A stretch of 13,067 nucleotides of DNA from contig JAGFXQ010000062.1 in assembly GCA_017861355.1 (NCBI GenBank), forward strand, positions 1-13,067, given 5' to 3'. Positions 1 to 8,251 of this stretch are shown here, one piece after another. The notes beneath the pieces were generated by a model that worked only from the letters and a program-made list of their open reading frames with translations, searched no databases and was not told the DNA's origin. Within the stretch, counting starts at the first letter, position 1; each line of letters starts with the position of its first letter. Both the position numbers and the translations under genes were made by a program. Source of the DNA: Bacillota bacterium (GTDB taxonomy: Bacteria; Bacillota; Clostridia; Lachnospirales; Lachnospiraceae).

Positions 1-31
1 ATCACATTCATATCAATAGGAGGAAAGTAAT

Positions 32-1399
32 ATGAAAAAAAGAGTTTTGGGTCTAATTCTAGTATTCCTGCTGATTGTTGCAAATTTGGCTGCATGTGCA
101 AAGAAATCTGACGAGAAAAGCCAGGAAACAGACAGCAAAGACAGTAAGACTGAGGAAACTTCAGACACGTCAGTGACAGCAGAACCGGAGGAGACAAGTT
201 CACTTAGCGGGGAAATTGTTTATTGGTCTATGTGGCAGGAAACCGAGCCTCAGGCGAATATTTTAAAAAGTGCTATCGAGAGCTTTGAAAAAGCAAATCC
301 GAACTGTAAGGTTACCGTAGAATGGACAGGCAGAACCATAAGAGATGTAATCCTGCCTGCACTGGAGTCCGGTGAACATATCGATATCTTTGATACCGAT
401 CCCAATAATATATATAATGCAGATGCATCCAAGCTTTTAGACCTAACAGAACTCTATAATTCAAAATCTCTTCAGGGTACGGATACGGTGAAGAGTTCTT
501 TACTTGGCGGTTTGGTTAGCTTAGATGAAACAATGAGTCAGAAAGCAGGGTTAACCGGCTTTCATTCTCTTCCATATTCCCCTTATGTCGTTAGCTTTTT
601 CTATAATAAAGCACAGTTTGCACAGGCAGGTATCGATGCGGTTCCTAAAACATGGGATGAATTTGATGCAGTATGTGCCAAATTAGTTGCCGCAGGGTTA
701 AAACCCTTCACAGTTGATGATGCATATCGTGATCTGATTTATTCCTTCTATATGCAAAGAGCAATCGGTTCCGAGGCCTGTGCTGCTTTAGCTCAAGGAA
801 CCGTTGACAGTAAGAGCAAATGGGACGATCCGATGGTGAAGCAGATGCTGACAACAATGGAGGACTATGCGAAGAAGGGTTATTTCTCTGACAATATTGA
901 TACCAATATTTATCCTGCAGGTCAGACGGAATTTGCACTTGGAAATGCAACTATGACAATCAATGGTTCGTGGTTCCCGTCCGAAATAGCGAATATGGTA
1001 GATGAAAACTTCCAATGGGGTGAATTTGCAATTCCTACCGTTACAGGCAGCAGTGTACCAATCACTGAAAATAATATTGGTGGACAGTCATTTATGGTTA
1101 ATGCTAAAACTCAAAATAAAGAGGCAGTGTTTGAATTATTAAGATATTTCATCTCAAACGAGACTCAGCAGAAATTCACGGATAATGGTTTGGTTCCCTG
1201 CACCAATTCAACCGATTGGCCGGCATCTGTTTCTGATCAAAAGGTAATTGTAGAATCCCTCACAAGCAATGTGGACTGGGGTGCAGGAATGGAAACTGAT
1301 TTCGGTATGTCTGTAGTTCTTTCAGAACTTACAAAAGTAATGGCAGGAGACCAGACAGCAGACGAAGCATTAACAGCAATTAAGGGCTTAATCAAATAG
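32..1399 (+). CDS. ABC transporter sugar-binding lipoprotein (CUT1, family 1 solute-binding protein)
   Basis: Predicted extracellular, membrane-anchored receptor that captures an oligosaccharide and delivers it to the two permeases encoded next. The 455-residue product starts with a lysine-rich n-region and hydrophobic core ending in a lipobox (L19-A20-A21-C22), so C22 should be lipidated. Residues about 23-58 form a charged Ser/Thr/Glu/Lys-rich linker typical of Firmicutes lipoproteins. The mature part opens with GEIVYWSMWQ and carries family-1 features: a TWDEF segment, NGSWFPSEIA, and a C-terminal helix with repeated small residues. Length is usual for CUT1 binding proteins. The ATG is preceded by AGGAGG at 18-23 with 8 nt spacing. 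Operon context (GH123-like, NahK, GalE) suggests a ligand containing GalNAc or another N-acetylhexosamine; this is inference, since binding-protein sequence alone does not give the sugar. The operon promoter lies left of the window. Confidence 0.93.
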   Translation: MKKRVLGLILVFLLIVANLAACAKKSDEKSQETDSKDSKTEETSDTSVTAEPEETSSLSGEIVYWSMWQETEPQANILKSAIESFEKANPNCKVTVEWTGRTIRDVILPALESGEHIDIFDTDPNNIYNADASKLLDLTELYNSKSLQGTDTVKSSLLGGLVSLDETMSQKAGLTGFHSLPYSPYVVSFFYNKAQFAQAGIDAVPKTWDEFDAVCAKLVAAGLKPFTVDDAYRDLIYSFYMQRAIGSEACAALAQGTVDSKSKWDDPMVKQMLTTMEDYAKKGYFSDNIDTNIYPAGQTEFALGNATMTINGSWFPSEIANMVDENFQWGEFAIPTVTGSSVPITENNIGGQSFMVNAKTQNKEAVFELLRYFISNETQQKFTDNGLVPCTNSTDWPASVSDQKVIVESLTSNVDWGAGMETDFGMSVVLSELTKVMAGDQTADEALTAIKGLIK

Positions 1400-1466
1400 T
1401 GTAGTGATTGATTAAGTATTTTGAATGCAGTATCTGTTTCGCAGCTTCAGAATTATTAAATTCCCC

Positions 1467-1500
1467 TATTTCATGGCAGTGGAAACACTGCCATGAAATA
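1467..1500 (+). promoter_or_regulatory. Perfect intercistronic hairpin, probable mRNA stabiliser or processing stop
   Basis: Two 15-nt arms (1467-1481 and 1486-1500) are perfect reverse complements around a GAAA tetraloop, a stable GNRA loop closed by G-C. No U-run follows, so it does not look like a classic intrinsic terminator. It sits in the 167-nt gap between the binding-protein gene and the first permease. Such hairpins often protect the upstream mRNA from 3' exonucleases, so that the binding protein is made in excess over permeases, as in malE-malF type operons. The function is inferred. Confidence 0.75.
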
Positions 1501-1566
1501 ATAAGAAGCAATTCGCGGTAAGGCTATTACAAACAATTATATAAATCAGTAAGGGAGGAATTTTGT

Positions 1567-2481
1567 GTGAAAAAGGGCGAACGGAGAATGATTATTGCTT
1601 TTGTACTTCCTGTTGTTATTGTATATCTGATTTTCTATCTTTATCCAACAGTTCGTACGGTATATATGTCCTTTTTTAAAACAGGTGCTTTGTCCAGTGC
1701 CGCCAGCAAATGGAACTTTGTTGGATTTGACAATTATATTGAATTAATAAAAAAATCCATCTACTTAACATCCTTTTTAAACGTCTTTAAGATTCTTGTC
1801 ATCGGTGGAATCGCAGTATTTACCATTGCGTTGTTTTTTGCGGTAATTATGCAGGATAAGTTTAGAGGAAGAAATTTTTTAAAGTCCATTATCTATTTGC
1901 CCAATATTATCACTCCCATTGCTCTCGTAGTTATGTGGACACAATATATTTTCAGCAGTAATTTTGGGTTATTGAAAAAAATATTTACTGCATTGAACCT
2001 GAAGGGATTAGCTGGTATACCATGGACGAATCCAGAGTATAGCTTCTGGGCAATGTTAATAGCTTTTTGTTTCGGCTCCGTCGGTTATTACATGATTATT
2101 TATATGGCAGCAATGGAACAGATACCGAAAGATTATTACGAATGTGCATCCCTGGAGGGAGCCAATAAGCTGAAGCAATTTTGGAAAATAACATTGCCGC
2201 TGCTAAAGGAAACAACAAAAACCTGCCTGATCTTCTGGGCAGGAAGTGCGATTAACTTCTTTACCTGGTCAAGAGTATTCAATGCGAATCCACTAAATGT
2301 AGGAACAATCGTTCCGGCAAGCTATATGTATACACTGGCTTTCGGTTCTGCTCATGCTGTGGGCTCCGGATCATTGGAGGTAGGCCAGGCAACGGCAATC
2401 GGTGTTATGCTGACCCTGTGCATTTTAATTGTTTACGCGGTGGTATACAAAATCTTTGGTAAAGAAAAGTACGAATATTAA
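1567..2481 (+). CDS. ABC sugar transporter permease 1 (MalF/UgpA-like, CUT1)
   Basis: Inner-membrane subunit of the sugar importer. The 304-residue protein has about six hydrophobic segments (roughly residues 8-27, 72-95, 107-130, 160-183, 219-238 and 277-298). The cytoplasmic EAA loop, which docks on the ATPase, is visible as ECASLEGAN followed by FWKITLPLL (residues 192-213), with the conserved glycine at 198. The start is GTG at 1567, chosen because GGGAGG at 1553-1558 lies 8 nt upstream and the next residues (KKGERR) form a normal cytoplasmic N-terminus. It precedes the second permease by only 11 nt, so the two are cotranslated and should form the heterodimeric channel. No ATPase gene is seen in the window; CUT1 systems of Firmicutes commonly share an MsmK-type ATPase encoded elsewhere. 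Confidence 0.95.
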   Translation: MKKGERRMIIAFVLPVVIVYLIFYLYPTVRTVYMSFFKTGALSSAASKWNFVGFDNYIELIKKSIYLTSFLNVFKILVIGGIAVFTIALFFAVIMQDKFRGRNFLKSIIYLPNIITPIALVVMWTQYIFSSNFGLLKKIFTALNLKGLAGIPWTNPEYSFWAMLIAFCFGSVGYYMIIYMAAMEQIPKDYYECASLEGANKLKQFWKITLPLLKETTKTCLIFWAGSAINFFTWSRVFNANPLNVGTIVPASYMYTLAFGSAHAVGSGSLEVGQATAIGVMLTLCILIVYAVVYKIFGKEKYEY

Positions 2482-2492
2482 GGAGGTGCGCT

Positions 2493-3344
2493 ATGAAAGC
2501 ATTGAGAAAAAAGCTGGAAGAATTAAAACTATTACATAGAATAGGCAGGGTAATCCTGGTTTTATGGGTGATTTTTACCGTCGTTGCAATCGGTTGGGTA
2601 TTCTGCGCATCCCTCAGTACATCGAAAGAGATCTTCTCCGACAAGGTATTGGCTTCAGGATTTCATCTTGATAATTATATAAGAGTAATTAAGCTGTATA
2701 ATATTGCAAAATATTTTATGAATAGCCTTATATATACCGGTTTAGCCTGTGCCGGTGTCATCGTATTGATTGCACCCGCATCTTATGTTTTAGCGAATTA
2801 TGCTTTCAAAGGAAGGAACATAATTCGCAGTGCCTACATAAGTACCATGGGTATTCCGGGAATTATGCTGATGATTCCGATGTTCATGATCATCAGTAAA
2901 CTGAATCTGAATAAAACACCGTTAGCAATTGTGCTGATTTATATTTGTACCAGTGCCCCTTTCACAATCTTCTATCTTTTGGGCTTCTTTTCCACAATTC
3001 CCCAAAGCATACAAGAAGCAGCTCTAATTGACGGTTGTTCCCATATGAAAGCTTTTTGGCGAGCAGTGTTTCCACTGGCTCAGCCGGGTTTAATTACCGT
3101 AACTATATTTAATTTTATATCCATATGGAATGAGTATATGTGGGCTTTGGTATTTGTAAACACAGAAAGAAGAAGAACCTTGTCTTTAGGTTTACAGGCG
3201 ATTGTTGACGGAATGAGGACTTCCGGTGATTGGTCAGGATTGTTTGCTGCTGTCGTTATTGTATTTATTCCGACGTTCATCCTCTATATTCTCTTATCCG
3301 AGAAGATTATGAGCGGAATAACCGGTGGTGCAGTTAAGGGTTAA
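2493..3344 (+). CDS. ABC sugar transporter permease 2 (MalG/AraQ-like, CUT1)
   Basis: Partner permease of the sugar importer, 283 residues, with about six membrane segments; the first spans roughly residues 21-42. The EAA loop reads QEAALIDGC then FWRAVFPLAQPG, with E175-A176-A177 and D180-G181, a closer match to consensus than in permease 1. The C-terminus (LSEKIMSGITGGAVKG) is the typical MalG-family ending that follows the last membrane segment. An AAGGAGG ribosome site stands just upstream of the ATG. The stop at 3342-3344 is followed closely by the ribosome site of the GH123-like gene, so transport and hydrolysis are likely coupled in one transcript. It belongs to the CUT1 group, which imports mainly di- and oligosaccharides; the substrate cannot be read from the sequence. 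Confidence 0.95.
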   Translation: MKALRKKLEELKLLHRIGRVILVLWVIFTVVAIGWVFCASLSTSKEIFSDKVLASGFHLDNYIRVIKLYNIAKYFMNSLIYTGLACAGVIVLIAPASYVLANYAFKGRNIIRSAYISTMGIPGIMLMIPMFMIISKLNLNKTPLAIVLIYICTSAPFTIFYLLGFFSTIPQSIQEAALIDGCSHMKAFWRAVFPLAQPGLITVTIFNFISIWNEYMWALVFVNTERRRTLSLGLQAIVDGMRTSGDWSGLFAAVVIVFIPTFILYILLSEKIMSGITGGAVKG

Positions 3345-3362
3345 TTGATACGGAGGAGCATA

Positions 3363-5021
3363 ATGGATCTGATACAATTGGAATTAGTAAGTTCGCTTGA
3401 GAAGATATTCCCGGAAGCAGGCCCGGAGAAAGACCGGGATCCTGTGGTATTATCCGCTTTGCAGGGAGAAACAATATCCTTTCAGGTTGCATGTTTTTAT
3501 GACGGAAAGGAAAACAAATACATTCAGATAAAGGTTAGTTCGCCGATTTCCAGTTACATAAAGCTGCGTGAGGTGATTTTAGTACCTTCTTCTTTCCCGT
3601 GCTATAAAGAAACGGATAACGGCTATTTACGATCAACACCGGGAATGTACCCGGATATTTTAAGAATTCGTAAGAATAACCAAATGAAATTAGTGGCAGG
3701 CCAATGGCGCAGCTTGTGGGTGGATATAGAGACTACCAGGGAAATACAGTCCGGTCATTATCCGATAACTATAGAATTCAATAATGAGGACGGGAGAGAA
3801 TCAAGTCGGATTTCTACAGAGTTGAATATGATAGGAAGAGAGCTGCCGCCTCTTCACATTAAAAATACTAGATGGTTTCACGCGGATTGTCTCGCTGATT
3901 ATTATGATGTTCCGGTTTTTTCTGAGGAACATTTTCAGATTATAGAGAATTTTATTGAAACAGCTGCCAAAAGAGATATCAATATGATATTGGTACCGCA
4001 ATTTACACCACCGCTGGATACCGCTGTCGGTGGTGAACGAACCACGCTTCAACTAGTCGATGTGCGGGTAAATAATGGGAATTATGAATTTGATTTTACA
4101 AAACTAAAGAGATTTATTCAGATATGCATTGTCAAAGGAATAAAATATCTTGAAATGTCACATCTGTTCACACAATGGGGAGCAAAGTCAGCACCTAAAA
4201 TAATGGCTACCATCGATGGAGTGTATCAAAGAATTTTTGGCTGGGATACTCCCTCTGACGGACCAGAGTATAAAACGTTTCTGTCCTGCTATCTTCCTCA
4301 ATTGACGGAGCAACTGAAATTATTGTTTGTTGACCAAATTACATATTTTCATATTTCAGATGAACCGCATTTGAAACATCTTGAAACCTATCGGCATGCT
4401 GTCTCGCTGGTAAAGCCATATCTGGAAGGCTTTCAGATTATCGATGCTATGTCGAATGTGCAGTTTTATGAAATGGGGCTGACGCAGCAGCCGATCTGTG
4501 CAATTGATGCAATAGACCCCTTTCTGGATAAGCAGGTTCCAAAGCTGTGGGGCTATTATTGCTGTGATCAAAAGCTGACGGTTTCCAACTGCTTTATGTC
4601 GATGAAATCCTCAAGAGCAAGAGTATATGGAATACAGATCTACCTATTTAATTTGACAGGCTTTTTGCACTGGGCTTTTAATTTCTATAACACCCAGTTC
4701 TCGACCGAGCATATCAATCCGTATGAAGTTACGGATGCCGGGGATAGCTTTCCCTCCGGTGATGCTTTTGTTGTCTATCCCGGCAAGGATCTCAAACCGG
4801 AGGAATCCCTGCGACTGATGGTATTATATGAAGCAATGACAGATCTCAGAGCTTTGAAATTACTGGAGTCCTTGACGAATAAGGATTATGTAATGGGTAT
4901 TATTGAACAGGAGGCTGGGTATCGTATTACCTTTCAGAAATATCCTCTGAACAGCTCCTTCTATATCAGCTTAAGAAATAAAATCAATCAGGAGATCGAA
5001 AAATATTGGTCTTATATATAG
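3363..5021 (+). CDS. DUF4091 / GH123-like glycoside hydrolase, candidate intracellular beta-N-acetylgalactosaminidase
   Basis: The start is taken at ATG 3363 (552 residues) because GGAGGAG at 3352-3358 precedes it; an in-frame TTG at 3345 would overlap that site. There is no signal peptide, so the enzyme should be cytoplasmic. The N-terminal ~170 residues are beta-rich, like the GH123 N-terminal sandwich; the rest resembles the DUF4091 (GH123 catalytic) barrel, with the late signature SNCFMSMKSSRAR, a FLHWAFNFYN segment and DSFPSGD (461-467). An adjacent Asp-Glu pair, D333-E334 in HISDEPH, matches the pair used by GH123 enzymes: Asp supports the substrate acetamido group and Glu is acid/base. 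Known GH123 members remove beta-linked GalNAc, for example from glycosphingolipid glycans. Next to NahK and GalE this gives a source of free GalNAc. DUF4091 proteins are diverse, so exact specificity is inferred. Confidence 0.8.
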   Translation: MDLIQLELVSSLEKIFPEAGPEKDRDPVVLSALQGETISFQVACFYDGKENKYIQIKVSSPISSYIKLREVILVPSSFPCYKETDNGYLRSTPGMYPDILRIRKNNQMKLVAGQWRSLWVDIETTREIQSGHYPITIEFNNEDGRESSRISTELNMIGRELPPLHIKNTRWFHADCLADYYDVPVFSEEHFQIIENFIETAAKRDINMILVPQFTPPLDTAVGGERTTLQLVDVRVNNGNYEFDFTKLKRFIQICIVKGIKYLEMSHLFTQWGAKSAPKIMATIDGVYQRIFGWDTPSDGPEYKTFLSCYLPQLTEQLKLLFVDQITYFHISDEPHLKHLETYRHAVSLVKPYLEGFQIIDAMSNVQFYEMGLTQQPICAIDAIDPFLDKQVPKLWGYYCCDQKLTVSNCFMSMKSSRARVYGIQIYLFNLTGFLHWAFNFYNTQFSTEHINPYEVTDAGDSFPSGDAFVVYPGKDLKPEESLRLMVLYEAMTDLRALKLLESLTNKDYVMGIIEQEAGYRITFQKYPLNSSFYISLRNKINQEIEKYWSYI

Positions 5022-5109
5022 GAGTAGAATCTCTGACAGGATTATAGGTATCCTTACTGGAGAGAGGCAGTAGTTGCAAAATTTTAGAAAGCAGAAAGGA
5101 TGATTATCA

Positions 5110-6030
5110 ATGAAGGAACCGATCTTAGTAATAATGGCAGCAGGAATGGGAAGCAGATACGGGGGATTAAAGCAAATTGATCCAATTGATGAGCAGGGTA
5201 ATTTGATTATTGATTATTCTATCTATGACGCCATTCAGGCAGGATTTAAGAAGGTCATCTTTATTATTAAGCAGGAGCTAGAGGATGAATTTAAAGAGAG
5301 AATCGGAGATCGTATCGGTAAATACATTCATGTTGAATATGTGTTCCAGGAGCTATCATATCTGCCTGAGGGATTTCAAATACCGGAAGGCAGGGTGAAG
5401 CCCTGGGGAACAGGTCATGCTATATTGTGCTGTAGTGATAAAATTGATGGTCCATTCGCAGTGATTAATTCGGATGATTACTATGGAAAAGATGCTTTTC
5501 GTACCATTTATGAATCCCTGGTATCAAAAGGAGAGAAGGACAGCTATCAATTCAGTATGGTAGGATATCGGCTGGATAATACATTAACGGAGCATGGACA
5601 TGTCTCCAGAGGTGTTTGCATTGTCTCTGAAGATGGAACTTTGAAAGGGATTCAGGAAAGAACCCATATTGAAAAGAGAGGAAAGGAAGCAGTGTATACG
5701 GAGGATGGGGGAGCAACCTGGGTATCCATACCGCCCGTTTCTACGGTTTCTATGAATATGTGGGGCTTTACCCAAAGTATATTAAAGGAATTGGAATATC
5801 GTTTCATGGATTTTCTGGAGCACGAGGTTAAGGAAAATCCATTAAAGAGTGAATACTTTCTTCCTACCGTGGTTGGTGAACTACTAGAGGAGAAGAAAGT
5901 AGTTGTAACGGTGCTTTCCTCAAAGGATAAATGGTTTGGTGTGACTTATAAGGAAGATAAGGAAGTTGTTGTTAACTCAATCAAGCAATTCAAAGCCACC
6001 GGGATATACCCGGAGTACCTTTGGATATGA
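5110..6030 (+). CDS. Sugar-1-phosphate nucleotidyltransferase (NTP_transferase family), probable UDP-HexNAc-forming enzyme
   Basis: The 306-residue protein has a Rossmann-like nucleotidyltransferase fold. Residues 10-24 give the glycine-rich nucleotide loop AAGMGSRYGGLKQID with the conserved Arg16 and Lys21. PWGTGHA (98-104) matches the base-binding G-T-x-H-A motif, and NSDDYYG places D122/D123 as metal ligands. This class joins a sugar 1-phosphate to an NTP, releasing pyrophosphate. Lying 16 nt before the NahK-type kinase gene and followed by galE, it most likely uridylylates GalNAc-1-P or GlcNAc-1-P made by that kinase. In the Bifidobacterium lacto-N-biose pathway this step is done by a GalT-type transferase, so this is a different solution. 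The ATG follows AAAGGA (5095-5100) with 9 nt spacing. The sugar and base used are inferred from context; glucose-1-P remains possible. Confidence 0.85.
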   Translation: MKEPILVIMAAGMGSRYGGLKQIDPIDEQGNLIIDYSIYDAIQAGFKKVIFIIKQELEDEFKERIGDRIGKYIHVEYVFQELSYLPEGFQIPEGRVKPWGTGHAILCCSDKIDGPFAVINSDDYYGKDAFRTIYESLVSKGEKDSYQFSMVGYRLDNTLTEHGHVSRGVCIVSEDGTLKGIQERTHIEKRGKEAVYTEDGGATWVSIPPVSTVSMNMWGFTQSILKELEYRFMDFLEHEVKENPLKSEYFLPTVVGELLEEKKVVVTVLSSKDKWFGVTYKEDKEVVVNSIKQFKATGIYPEYLWI

Positions 6031-6046
6031 TTACAGGAGGAAACGA

Positions 6047-7171
6047 ATGACCAGAGAAGAGCAATGCGCAAGAATATGTGAAGCGATTGATGCCATGGAG
6101 TTTAGAGGTAACTATTTGAAGCATGAACGATATGGAAACGGTCATATTAACGATACGTTCCTAGTTACCTACCAAAATGGAACTAAGATGATAAGGTATA
6201 TTCTTCAGAGAATGAATCATGAGGTGTTTAAAAATCCGGAAATTTTGATGGAGAATATCTGTGGAGTCACGGAGTATCTACGAAGTAAAATTGCCGACTA
6301 TGGTGGAGACACGGAACGAGAAACGATGAATGTTATCAATACGAAGGTTGGCAAGCCGTTCTTTCAGGACAGTATAGGATCTTATTGGCGGGCTTATCGT
6401 TTTATTGAAGACGCCACTTGTTATGAACAGGTGAAAAATCCGGAAGATTTCTATCAAAGTGCAGTTGCCTTTGGACGGTTTCAGTATCTGCTGGCGGGAT
6501 ACCATACGGATCGGCTTCACGAAACAATCAAAGACTTTCATAATACACCCGCCCGATATAAAGCATTTTTGGCAGCAGTGTCAGGGGATGTGAAGGGGCG
6601 CAGGAAGGAAGTTGAGCAAGAAATTGATTTTATTTGTTCCCATGAGCAGGATATGAAGGTAAGTACGGAGCTTTTGAAAAGCGGCGAATTACCCCTAAGA
6701 GTGACCCACAATGATACGAAATTAAATAACATAATGATTGATAATGCAACTGGCAGGGGTATTTGTGTAATTGATTTAGATACTGTAATGCCCGGTCTGT
6801 CCATCAACGATTTTGGCGATTCCATCCGATTTGGCGCGAATACAGCGAGTGAGGATGAAATAGATCTTTCGAAGGTTTCACTGGATATAGAATTGTTTGA
6901 GCTGTTTACAAAGGGATATCTTGAGGGTTGCCAGGGGAGCCTGACAGGAAAAGAAATGGAAATGCTCCCGGTGGGTGCCAAGATTCTTACCCTGGAATGT
7001 GGAATGAGATTTCTGACGGATTATTTGCAGGGGGATATTTACTTTAGAATCCACAGGGAAAAGCACAATCTGGATCGCTGTAGGACACAGCTTAAGTTGG
7101 TAGAGGATATGGAACATAAATGGAGTCAGATGAATTCCATTGTCAAGAAATACATGAAGTATGGATGGTAA
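6047..7171 (+). CDS. nahK: N-acetylhexosamine 1-kinase (NahK/LnpB-type phosphotransferase)
   Basis: Predicted cytoplasmic kinase that phosphorylates GalNAc or GlcNAc at the anomeric hydroxyl with ATP. The start is ATG 6047 (374 residues), because AGGAGG at 6035-6040 lies 6 nt upstream; a longer reading from 5966 would overlap the end of the previous gene and lacks such a site. The fold is aminoglycoside-phosphotransferase-like: NGHINDTF (31-38) in the nucleotide-binding region, HNDTKLNN (221-228) as the Brenner motif with catalytic Asp223, and IDLDTVMPG (242-250) carrying the metal-binding Asp. The run NDFGDSIRFGANTA that follows is strongly NahK-like rather than antibiotic-resistance-like. 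NahK enzymes act in salvage of lacto-N-biose and galacto-N-biose. Here the kinase sits between a nucleotidyltransferase and galE, the natural order for making UDP-HexNAc. No phosphorylase of family GH112 is in view. Confidence 0.88.
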   Translation: MTREEQCARICEAIDAMEFRGNYLKHERYGNGHINDTFLVTYQNGTKMIRYILQRMNHEVFKNPEILMENICGVTEYLRSKIADYGGDTERETMNVINTKVGKPFFQDSIGSYWRAYRFIEDATCYEQVKNPEDFYQSAVAFGRFQYLLAGYHTDRLHETIKDFHNTPARYKAFLAAVSGDVKGRRKEVEQEIDFICSHEQDMKVSTELLKSGELPLRVTHNDTKLNNIMIDNATGRGICVIDLDTVMPGLSINDFGDSIRFGANTASEDEIDLSKVSLDIELFELFTKGYLEGCQGSLTGKEMEMLPVGAKILTLECGMRFLTDYLQGDIYFRIHREKHNLDRCRTQLKLVEDMEHKWSQMNSIVKKYMKYGW

Positions 7172-7182
7172 TAGGAGGTCTT

Positions 7183-8211
7183 ATGACGATTTTAGTGACG
7201 GGTGGTGCCGGTTATATTGGCAGCCATACTTGTGTTGAGTTATTGAATACCGGTTATGATGTTGTGGTGGTGGATAATCTCTGTAATTCCAAGGAGGAAG
7301 TACTTCATCGAGTCAAAAAAATAACTGGTAAGGAACTAAAATTTTATAAAGTGGATTTGGTAAATAAGGCGGAATTGACTGAGGTTTTCCGGAAGGAAAA
7401 AATTGATGCAGTCATTCATTTTGCAGGTCTGAAAGCGGTCGGTGAGTCCGTATCAAAGCCGCTGGAATACTACTATAACAATATCACGGGTACTCTGATT
7501 CTTTGTGAGGTAATGATGGAATTCGGGGTTTATAACATTGTGTTCAGCTCCTCAGCGACGGTATATGGCAATCCTGCAACAGTTCCCATCAGAGAGGATT
7601 TCCCACTATCTGCAACGAACCCTTATGGTAGGACAAAGCTGATGTTGGAGGAAATATTTCGCGATCTGTATCAGTCGGATCGTCGCTGGAATATAGTAAT
7701 GCTTCGGTATTTTAATCCCATAGGTGCTCATAAGACCGGATTAATCGGAGAGGATCCAAAAGGAATACCCAATAATATTGCACCATATATCACTCAGGTA
7801 GCCGTCGGAAAACTGGATATTCTGGGAGTGTTCGGAGATGACTATGATACACCGGATGGAAGCGGGGTTCGTGATTATATTCATGTAGTGGATCTGTCCA
7901 TCGGTCATGTAAAGGCAATCGAACATATTCAACATAACCCCGGAATCGTTGTTTATAACCTTGGGACAGGGAAAGGTTACAGTGTATTTGATCTAATCAA
8001 GGCGTTTTCAAAGGCTTGTAGGAAGGACATTCCCTATGTAATCAAACCTCGTAGAGTAGGGGACATTGCCGCCTGTTATGCAGAACCTTCCCTTGCAAGG
8101 AAAGAATTGCATTGGTCAGCACAAAGAGACCTGGACGAGATGTGTGAGGATGCCTGGAGATGGCAAAGTAATTATCCGAACGGATATCAAAACGATAAAG
8201 AAATTCTGTAA
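7183..8211 (+). CDS. galE: UDP-glucose/UDP-N-acetylglucosamine 4-epimerase
   Basis: NAD-dependent cytoplasmic epimerase interconverting UDP-Gal and UDP-Glc, and probably UDP-GalNAc and UDP-GlcNAc. The start is ATG 7183 (342 residues) with AGGAGG at 7173-7178; an earlier in-frame ATG at 7120 lies inside the kinase gene. Visible features are the NAD loop TGGAGYIG (6-13), SSSATVYG around the catalytic Ser/Thr (122-129), the YxxxK pair Y148/K152, and YFNPIGAH. The position equal to the E. coli gatekeeper Tyr299 falls in GDIAACYAEPS, where it is Cys298, as in human GALE (Cys307); a small residue there is known to allow N-acetylated sugars. That suits its place after NahK and the nucleotidyltransferase. 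It is the last gene of the operon; an intrinsic terminator follows about 215 nt later. Confidence 0.95.
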   Translation: MTILVTGGAGYIGSHTCVELLNTGYDVVVVDNLCNSKEEVLHRVKKITGKELKFYKVDLVNKAELTEVFRKEKIDAVIHFAGLKAVGESVSKPLEYYYNNITGTLILCEVMMEFGVYNIVFSSSATVYGNPATVPIREDFPLSATNPYGRTKLMLEEIFRDLYQSDRRWNIVMLRYFNPIGAHKTGLIGEDPKGIPNNIAPYITQVAVGKLDILGVFGDDYDTPDGSGVRDYIHVVDLSIGHVKAIEHIQHNPGIVVYNLGTGKGYSVFDLIKAFSKACRKDIPYVIKPRRVGDIAACYAEPSLARKELHWSAQRDLDEMCEDAWRWQSNYPNGYQNDKEIL

Positions 8212-8239
8212 AGATGGGTAGTTTTATAAAAAAGCATTA

Positions 8240-8245
8240 TATAAT
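8240..8245 (+). promoter_or_regulatory. Possible -10 box downstream of galE
   Basis: A perfect TATAAT follows the galE stop by 28 nt. The hexamer 17 nt upstream (about 8217-8222) does not resemble TTGACA, so if this is a promoter it is weak or activator-dependent. It would start a transcript near 8252 that runs through the hairpins to the terminator at 8461. In such an AT-rich stretch a chance match is quite possible. Confidence 0.3.
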
Positions 8246-8251
8246 ACAATT

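Noticed and set aside
5030..5063. Imperfect inverted repeat after the GH123-like gene (TCTC..AGGA / TCCT..GAGA)
   Set aside because: The short broken arms have little expected stability and no T-run follows, so it is not a supported terminator.
5970..5979. GTTAACTCAA similar to the operator motif
   Set aside because: It lies inside a coding region, is not palindromic at the outer bases, and is not near a promoter.
6538..6981. 147-codon open frame on the - strand inside nahK
   Set aside because: It is antisense to a well-supported kinase gene, with no family features in its translation.
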